A DNA stretch of 7,491 nucleotides from JBJEFI01 sp051873875 (GTDB lineage Bacteria; Bacillota; Bacilli; Bacillales; Bacillaceae_G): assembly GCA_051873875.1 (NCBI GenBank), contig JBJEFI010000111.1, positions 1 through 7,491 on the forward strand, given 5' to 3'. The notes beneath the pieces are model-generated. The model did no database searches and was not told the origin of the DNA. It was given only the letters and a program-made list of their open reading frames with translations. Both the position numbers and the translations under genes were made by a program. This document shows positions 4,695 to 7,491 of the stretch, piece by piece (within the stretch, counting starts at the first letter, position 1; each line of letters opens with the position of its first letter).

Positions 4695-4763
4695 GTTGTG
4701 TTTATATATTTCGTGTAGATTCATGATAATTATCTCTAAATAAATCAATAAAACCCAAATTTT

Positions 4764-4795
4764 CAAAGTATGTTTTCAAGTAAAAACATACTTTG
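4764..4795. repeat. Perfect 13-bp inverted repeat upstream of the MerR-like gene
   Basis: CAAAGTATGTTTT (4764-4776) and AAAACATACTTTG (4783-4795) are separated by six bases. The right arm is also the left end of the 60-bp repeat copy B. There is no T-run, and it lies about 100 bases before the start of the MerR-like gene. It is a good candidate operator for a dimeric regulator, possibly that gene's own product. Confidence 0.75.
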
Positions 4796-4841
4796 GATAA
4801 AACTTCTCGAAAATCGACAAAATGTTTTCTATGTTCTCTAT
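4782..4841 (+). repeat. 60-bp direct repeat, copy B
   Basis: This is the partner of 664-723 (51 of 60 identical, no gaps). It ends 57 bases before the ATG of the MerR-like gene and just before a possible -10 box TACAAT (4853-4858). It therefore covers the expected -35 and operator region of that gene. Confidence 0.8.
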
Positions 4842-4897
4842 CAAAAGTAAACTACAATAGAATTTATAACACCGTTATATCGAAAGGAGTATGTGTC

Positions 4898-5443
4898 ATG
4901 ACGAACGATACAAGAAATTCTGAAATCCTTATGGGAGCAAATGATGTGTGTACGCTACTCGGTATAAAAGAATCTACTTTACGTAAATATGCTATCTTGT
5001 TAAAAGACGCTGGTTATCAATTTCACGTCAATGATAAAGGACAACGTGGTTATTTGAATAAAGATGTTATTGTTCTGAAAAGACTTATTGAGATTAAAGG
5101 TCATCGTGACATGACGCTAGATAAAGCTGTAACAGCAGTCATATCATGGGCTCAACAGTCCGATATATCGCTAGGCGTTACACTTGAAAATGATAATAAT
5201 AACCGTTATGACGATGATATAAAGTATTTAAAAGAGACGATTAATAAACAAAATGAACTTTTAGAAAAACTCGTATTTAAAATTGAACAACAGCAAAAGT
5301 ACATAGACGAACGACTAGAAAAGCGTGATCAAATGCTTATGGAATCATTGAAGCAGTCACAGGAAACAAAAATGCTTCTCCTAGCAGCTAAGGAAGAACA
5401 AAAGAAAAAGAGAAGTATATTTAGCTTTTTTAATAAAAATTAA
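4898..5443 (+). CDS. MerR-like HTH protein with DUF3967-type C-terminus, 181 aa
   Basis: Residues about 10-52 form a MerR-type DNA-binding region: GANDVCTLLGIKESTLRKYA is the helix-turn-helix, followed by the wing with GYQF and KGQRGYLNKD. Residues about 110-165 are a long coiled coil (YLKETINKQNELLEKL onward). The C-terminus has the DUF3967-like block YIDERLEKRDQMLMESL and QETKMLL, then a basic, aromatic tail KKKRSIFSFFNKN. Proteins of this architecture are common on Bacillales plasmids, where their role is not firmly known; a function in maintenance or regulation is inferred. The start at 4898 is chosen for AAAGGAG eight bases upstream; a longer frame from 4793 would run through the repeat and lacks a ribosome site. 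A terminator follows the stop at once. Confidence 0.85.
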   Translation: MTNDTRNSEILMGANDVCTLLGIKESTLRKYAILLKDAGYQFHVNDKGQRGYLNKDVIVLKRLIEIKGHRDMTLDKAVTAVISWAQQSDISLGVTLENDNNNRYDDDIKYLKETINKQNELLEKLVFKIEQQQKYIDERLEKRDQMLMESLKQSQETKMLLLAAKEEQKKKRSIFSFFNKN

Positions 5444-5470
5444 GCCAAAGTAAAAATGACTTTGGCTTTT
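5442..5470 (+). terminator. Terminator of the MerR-like gene
   Basis: AAGCCAAAG (5442-5450) and CTTTGGCTT (5460-5468) form a perfect 9-bp stem, the first bases being part of the stop codon. The stem is followed by TT. Confidence 0.8.
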
Positions 5471-5472
5471 AA

Positions 5473-5572
5473 NNNNNNNNNNNNNNNNNNNNNNNNNNNN
5501 NNNNNNNNNNNNNNNNNNNNNNNNNNNNNNNNNNNNNNNNNNNNNNNNNNNNNNNNNNNNNNNNNNNNNNNN
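5473..5572. other. Assembly gap of exactly 100 N
   Basis: One hundred consecutive N, the usual filler for a gap of unknown length. The true distance and even the adjacency of the two sides are unproven. Any reading frame through it is meaningless. Confidence 0.99.
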
Positions 5573-5608
5573 TTTCTTTTGCTGTTTAGCCACTTCTTTT
5601 TTAGTCAT
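5573..5608 (-). CDS. 5' end of a gene cut by the assembly gap
   Basis: An ATG at 5606-5608 preceded by GGGAG (about seven bases upstream) opens MTKKEVAKQQKK and then runs into the N run. The good ribosome site and its position at the end of the minus-strand small-gene series make it a likely gene start. Twelve residues, mostly Lys/Gln, are too few to identify it. Confidence 0.5.
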
Positions 5609-5619
5609 GATACTGCTCC

Positions 5620-5685
5620 CTACACCTTTTTACCGTTCACAAAACCAACCTCAAACTCCTTGTTATTTGTATAAAACCGTTTCAT
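5620..5685 (-). CDS. Possible 21-aa ORF, perhaps a truncated member of the small-gene family
   Basis: The frame encodes MKRFYTNNKEFEVGFVNGKKV and stops 11 bases before the next ATG. No clear Shine-Dalgarno precedes it. The end (VGFVNGKKV) resembles the middle strand of the neighbouring 57-aa protein (CIYKNGKLL), so it may be a shortened relative. The spacing fits a compact phage-like gene series. Confidence 0.3.
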   Translation of the reverse strand: MKRFYTNNKEFEVGFVNGKKV

Positions 5686-5739
5686 ATCATTGAAAAATAT
5701 CGAATCTGAGAGCAAACGAAAAGAGGGTTAGACATACAA

Positions 5740-5913
5740 CTATTCGCTCCCTTTATCCTCAAATAACCCCTTACAATAGGTTATGTACTCATAGGCATCC
5801 GAGAATGACTCAAAACCCTCCGCCAACAACTTACCATTTTTGTAAATACAAAAACCATCAAGCAAACCAGGCTTATCCGCCTCTTTTATTACATACTCAT
5901 CACGTCTATACAA
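5740..5913 (-). CDS. Small protein of a tandem paralogous family, 57 aa (TTG start)
   Basis: GGGGGAG lies six bases before a TTG that opens 57 codons; no ATG or GTG is available in frame. The protein starts MYRRDEYVIKEADKPG, has the strand GFCIYKNGKLLAEGF and a C-terminal helix FSDAYEYITYCKGLF. It aligns without gaps over about 46 residues to the 48- and 49-aa proteins upstream on the same strand: a conserved Ile in the first strand, an aromatic-rich second strand with Tyr-Lys/Arg, then an amphipathic helix. The predicted fold is strand-strand-helix. The function is unknown; size and clustering are typical of phage or phage-derived early genes. It lies downstream of a terminator, so it needs its own promoter or read-through. 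Confidence 0.65.
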   Translation of the reverse strand: MYRRDEYVIKEADKPGLLDGFCIYKNGKLLAEGFESFSDAYEYITYCKGLFEDKGSE

Positions 5914-5958
5914 TCACATCTCCCCCAATTACTAATCACATCTTCATTAACCGTTAAC

Positions 5959-5989
5959 AAAAAAGCGAGCAAATCATATTTAGCCCGCT
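5959..5989 (-). terminator. Terminator after the 49-aa gene
   Basis: On the minus strand AGCGGGC plus AAAT pair with ATTTGCTCGCT (one G-U, one bulged base) and six T follow. The stem begins at the stop codon of the 49-aa gene. Confidence 0.7.
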
Positions 5990-6138
5990 TACTTACTCAT
6001 GTAGGTATATAACCACTCCCGCACCTCCACTAATGTGCTGTACACATCCGATAATTGTGTATCATCCCTATACAATGCATAACCTTTGTTACCATCCGAA
6101 TCTTTCACATAACGGATGACAAAACCATCCCCAAGCAT
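5989..6138 (-). CDS. Small protein of the tandem paralogous family, 49 aa
   Basis: The ATG at 6136-6138 follows AAAGG with about ten bases of spacing, 18 bases after the preceding gene's stop. The protein begins MLGDGFVIRYVKDSDG, continues NKGYALYRDDTQLSDVY and ends in a helix VEVREWLYTYMSK. It aligns without gaps to the 48-aa protein just upstream: GY/GF, then ALYR/AAYR, then QLSDVY/QVSEVY. This shows a duplication. It is the last gene before a terminator. No known domain was recognised. Confidence 0.65.
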   Translation of the reverse strand: MLGDGFVIRYVKDSDGNKGYALYRDDTQLSDVYSTLVEVREWLYTYMSK

Positions 6139-6156
6139 GTATCCGCAACCTTTCCA

Positions 6157-6303
6157 CTAACCTTTGTAGCCGTCAATAAAAACCTTAAGTGCTTCAATAT
6201 TTTCATATACTTCAGATACTTGCAAGCCCCCGCGATATGCTGCAAACCCTACACGTTTACCTCCCGCTATTACATGCAGAATACAAAATCCTTTATAAAT
6301 CAT
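6157..6303 (-). CDS. Small protein of the tandem paralogous family, 48 aa
   Basis: The ATG at 6301-6303 follows AGTAGGGA at about six bases. The protein begins MIYKGFCILHVIAGGK, continues RVGFAAYRGGLQVSEVY, and ends with a helix ENIEALKVFIDGYKG. It is the middle gene of a minus-strand unit (69 aa, 48 aa, 49 aa) and a paralogue of the 49-aa and 57-aa proteins. Two short strands and one helix are expected. The function is unknown. Confidence 0.65.
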   Translation of the reverse strand: MIYKGFCILHVIAGGKRVGFAAYRGGLQVSEVYENIEALKVFIDGYKG

Positions 6304-6345
6304 AACTATCCCTACTTTCTCGATGTTTATTAAACAGGACGTATT

Positions 6346-6555
6346 TTATAGCACCACTTCTAACTTCGTTGCATTTCCTTTGATTTTAGCATTCGGATAT
6401 CGAAGTAGAATTGCTGCCTCTGTTTGTCGACTAAAGGAAAACGGCAATCGTGTTTTTAACACTACGACACCCGCCTCTTTCTGCGCCTCTATCGTTGCTA
6501 ACGCCTCTTCAATGACTCTTTGCTCAAATACCGTACACTTTGGCAATATCGTCAT
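6346..6555 (-). CDS. Hypothetical protein, 69 aa, first gene of the small-gene unit
   Basis: The ATG follows GGCAGGTGA at a suitable distance. The protein has a helical N-terminal half (VFEQRVIEEALATIEAQKEA), a basic middle with Ser/Phe (TRLPFSFSRQ) and a strand-like C-terminus (NAKIKGNATKLEVVL). No signal peptide, membrane segment or cysteine pair is present, so it should be cytoplasmic. It is unrelated by eye to the paralogous trio downstream. The unit resembles phage or plasmid small-gene runs. The function is unknown. Confidence 0.65.
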   Translation of the reverse strand: MTILPKCTVFEQRVIEEALATIEAQKEAGVVVLKTRLPFSFSRQTEAAILLRYPNAKIKGNATKLEVVL

Positions 6556-6598
6556 GCACTAATCACCTGCCTTACTTTTCACTTACTTATGTTTTGCA

Positions 6599-6607
6599 AT
6601 TATCACA
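6599..6607 (-). promoter_or_regulatory. Extended -10 promoter candidate for the small-gene unit
   Basis: On the minus strand TGTGATAAT gives a GATAAT -10 with an upstream TG, the extended -10 form used by Gram-positive bacteria. It is about 45 bases before the 69-aa gene. The -35 region is poor. Confidence 0.4.
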
Positions 6608-6620
6608 CGAAGTCCGAATT

Positions 6621-6690
6621 TCACTTAGCTGCCAACACCTCTAAATCCCTTGCAACACCACGTTTAAAATATAAAAATAAGGTGCGTCTT
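6621..6690 (-). pseudogene. 3' remnant of a further small gene
   Basis: A minus-strand frame without a start codon ends KRGVARDLEVLAAK then TGA at 6621-6623. The last 14 codons look protein-like and have the composition of the small-gene region, whereas upstream of about 6665 the sequence turns into A/T runs. This suggests the gene was cut there when the flanking DNA was joined. Confidence 0.35.
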
Positions 6691-6693
6691 TTT

Positions 6694-6721
6694 TTGTTTA
6701 AATTAAAGATAACTGTATAAT
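6694..6721 (+). promoter_or_regulatory. Promoter of the Pyr_excise-family gene
   Basis: TTGTTT (6694-6699) and a perfect TATAAT (6716-6721) are 16 bases apart and about 50 bases before the ATG. Confidence 0.6.
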
Positions 6722-6770
6722 TTTAGAAGAACGTTTAATACTTCTGAATATAGATAAGTGAGGTAAAGTT

Positions 6771-7172
6771 ATGAGATTGTGGCACACTGAAATTATAAAA
6801 TATTTGCCGAAAGGTCAATTATTAGCACAATGGCGTGAGTTAAATAGTGTCTTCGCAAAAGAAGATAAACATGTATTGATTAATTACATATATGAATATG
6901 GTAAAGAAGATTTATATGCCTATACACAAGTTGTATTAAATGAAATGGAACGTCGTGGATATAAAATACGGACAGTGGATAAGATGAATAACTACTTCCA
7001 AGGGATTTCAGAAGTCAATTGCCAAACCCCCTATTCACTACATCACAATGATGAGTATTTGGAAATCTGCTACTTCAATTTAAAAGAAAAATTCATACGT
7101 GGGCAAAAAGATTATGATGAAAAGTTGTACAAAGAGTTATGTTCGTATATAAAAAACAAGTTGTATAAATAA
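6771..7172 (+). CDS. Pyr_excise-family protein (T4 endonuclease V / pyrimidine-dimer glycosylase-like), 133 aa
   Basis: The opening MRLWH and the block QLLAQWRELNSVF match the Pyr_excise family (T4 endonuclease V and the bacterial MRLWH-type proteins). Aligned from residue 1 with T4 endonuclease V, the catalytic Glu23 falls exactly on the Glu of WREL, and Arg22 is also conserved. The next block, ending LNEMERRGYKI, matches the phage LKRGFNI helix. The C-terminal half keeps a Tyr-x-x-His motif (YSLH) and an L-x-EK helix. T4 endonuclease V excises UV-induced cyclobutane dimers and nicks the strand. It uses the alpha-amino group of Thr2, exposed when Met is removed; here residue 2 is Arg, as in the MRLWH group, so the mechanism or substrate may differ. 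The ATG follows AAGTGAGG at seven bases. It stands alone with its own promoter and terminator. Confidence 0.85.
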   Translation: MRLWHTEIIKYLPKGQLLAQWRELNSVFAKEDKHVLINYIYEYGKEDLYAYTQVVLNEMERRGYKIRTVDKMNNYFQGISEVNCQTPYSLHHNDEYLEICYFNLKEKFIRGQKDYDEKLYKELCSYIKNKLYK

Positions 7173-7176
7173 TTAA

Positions 7177-7220
7177 GGTTCTGTTCATAGATATTGGTGC
7201 CGTTTGTAGAACACGGATCT
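7177..7220. mobile_element. Possible insertion-sequence end
   Basis: The sequence starting GGTTCTGTTCATAGATATTG, then GTGCCGTTTGTAGA, is reminiscent of terminal repeats of ISL3-like elements (a GG-pyrimidine-TCT start followed by a TTGGTGxCGTTTG stretch). No transposase or matching second end is present in the window, so it would be an end lying outside its element or a remnant. Confidence 0.25.
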
Positions 7221-7268
7221 TTAAAATAATCAAACTTTTTATAAAAAATTGAACTTAGTTATTAAAAG

Positions 7269-7309
7269 AAAATCTATTTTGATCAATCTTTTTTCAAAAT
7301 GGATTTTTT
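7269..7309 (+). terminator. Terminator downstream of the Pyr_excise gene
   Basis: AAAATCTATTTTGA (7269-7282) pairs with TCAAAATGGATTTT (7294-7307; one G-U) and the T run continues to 7309. It is about 100 bases after the stop codon. Confidence 0.75.
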
Positions 7310-7381
7310 GTATTTGTTATTAAATGGCTTTGTTTGTAAAGATTGTTGTTATCAAACAATGTGAGTTTGAGATATGAAAAC

Positions 7382-7406
7382 AGCCACTTCCATACAGGAA
7401 GTGGCT
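7382..7406. terminator. Perfect 10-bp hairpin, terminator facing left
   Basis: AGCCACTTCC (7382-7391) and GGAAGTGGCT (7397-7406) form a perfect stem with a five-base loop. On the minus strand GTTTTC follows, so it best fits a leftward transcript from a gene beyond the window edge. Confidence 0.6.
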
Positions 7407-7416
7407 ACACTTGTTA

Positions 7417-7442
7417 TTAAACTAACGCACCCGTTAGTTTAA
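7417..7442. repeat. Perfect 11-bp inverted repeat
   Basis: TTAAACTAACG (7417-7427) and CGTTAGTTTAA (7432-7442) flank CACC. It lies ten bases from the hairpin at 7382-7406. The rest of the window (7443-7491) shows no gene. Confidence 0.75.
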
Positions 7443-7491
7443 GTGGATAAATTCACAAACTTAAGTAACTTACTAAATTAGTCGACTCTTT

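Larger units (their letters stand above)
4477..4700 (+). ncRNA. Candidate structured non-coding RNA or plasmid hairpin element
   Basis: About 190 bases contain five consecutive stem-loops: GCCGTC/GACGGC (4504-4518); AGCCT/AGGCT (4539-4551); a 15-bp stem (4578-4592 with 4600-4614, one G-U); a 9-bp stem CATCATGCA/TGCATGGTG (4616-4647, one G-U); and a 17-bp perfect stem (4652-4668 with 4676-4692). A promoter-like sequence precedes them and the last stem could terminate transcription. It matches no RNA family that I recognise (not SRP, 6S, tmRNA, a T-box or a common riboswitch). Alternatively it acts as single-stranded DNA, for example a single-strand origin of a plasmid. I did not see the TAGCGT/A motif of the sso-A type. 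The boundaries are estimates. Confidence 0.45.

Noticed and set aside
4725..4734. GATAATTATC as a Fur box
   Set aside because: Only a 10-bp palindrome; the full 7-1-7 or 19-bp Fur pattern is absent and no iron gene is nearby.
4790..4886. Minus-strand ORF within repeat copy B (ends FEKFYPKYVFT)
   Set aside because: The copy A counterpart differs mainly by amino-acid-changing substitutions and neither has a start or ribosome site, so a coding origin is not supported.
4793..4897. N-terminal extension of the MerR-like protein
   Set aside because: The extra 35 codons run through the 60-bp repeat and promoter region, and the strong AAAGGAG site fits the ATG at 4898.
5381..5674. ORFs reading through the N run
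   Set aside because: Frames across unknown bases carry no information; only the 12 codons at 5573-5608 were kept.
6055..6720. Three plus-strand ORFs (92, 79, 66 aa) across the small-gene region
   Set aside because: They oppose the minus-strand genes, which have ribosome sites, related sequences and a terminator. The plus ORFs have none of these.

Overview
The window is AT-rich, mosaic DNA from a Gram-positive low-GC bacterium (Firmicutes). It looks like accessory DNA, probably plasmid or genomic island. The grounds are strong Shine-Dalgarno sites (AGGAGG, GGGGGA), hairpin-plus-T-run terminators, a lipoprotein with a DUF5067-like domain, an Excalibur-domain protein, and a MerR-like/DUF3967-type protein of the kind carried on Bacillales plasmids. 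No rRNA, tRNA, CRISPR array, complete transposase or recognisable replication initiator is visible. A run of 100 N (5473-5572) is a scaffold gap, so the two sides need not be true neighbours.

Left part (1-2470). Reading leftwards on the minus strand there is a two-gene unit: a secreted 215-aa protein (954-1601) whose stop overlaps the start of a 29-aa hydrophobic peptide (865-954). A bidirectional terminator follows, then a broken gene (203-660) that has lost its 5' end and is frameshifted at a slippery A-run. Its product is rich in Gly/Ala hydrophobic stretches and it is followed by a 46-aa two-helix membrane protein. This resembles a decayed toxin or bacteriocin locus with a small membrane partner, but that is inference. 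Between 1700 and 2200 lie gene fragments, including two that face away from each other around 2040, suggesting a recombination scar.

Middle (2420-4440). A lipoprotein gene (minus) is flanked by terminators and has a visibly less AT-rich composition than its neighbours. A membrane-anchored Excalibur protein (minus) and a putative zinc-binding 174-aa protein (plus) are divergently transcribed.

The 4439-4897 intergenic region is the most unusual part. A promoter-like sequence is followed by five stem-loops in about 190 bases. Two are long and appear to be diverged copies of one hairpin with compensatory changes. A 24-codon ORF with its own ribosome site is embedded there. Next come a perfect 13-bp inverted repeat and a 60-bp repeat whose second copy (51/60 identical) abuts the broken gene at 660. 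This leads into the MerR-like/DUF3967-type gene (4898-5443).

Right part (5573-7491). A minus-strand run of very small, phage-like genes follows the gap. Three of them (57, 48 and 49 aa) align without gaps over about 46 residues and are tandem paralogues. At about 6660 the composition changes and a plus-strand gene begins for a Pyr_excise/T4 endonuclease V-like protein (6771-7172), with its own promoter and terminator. The window ends in a possible insertion-sequence end and two perfect hairpins.
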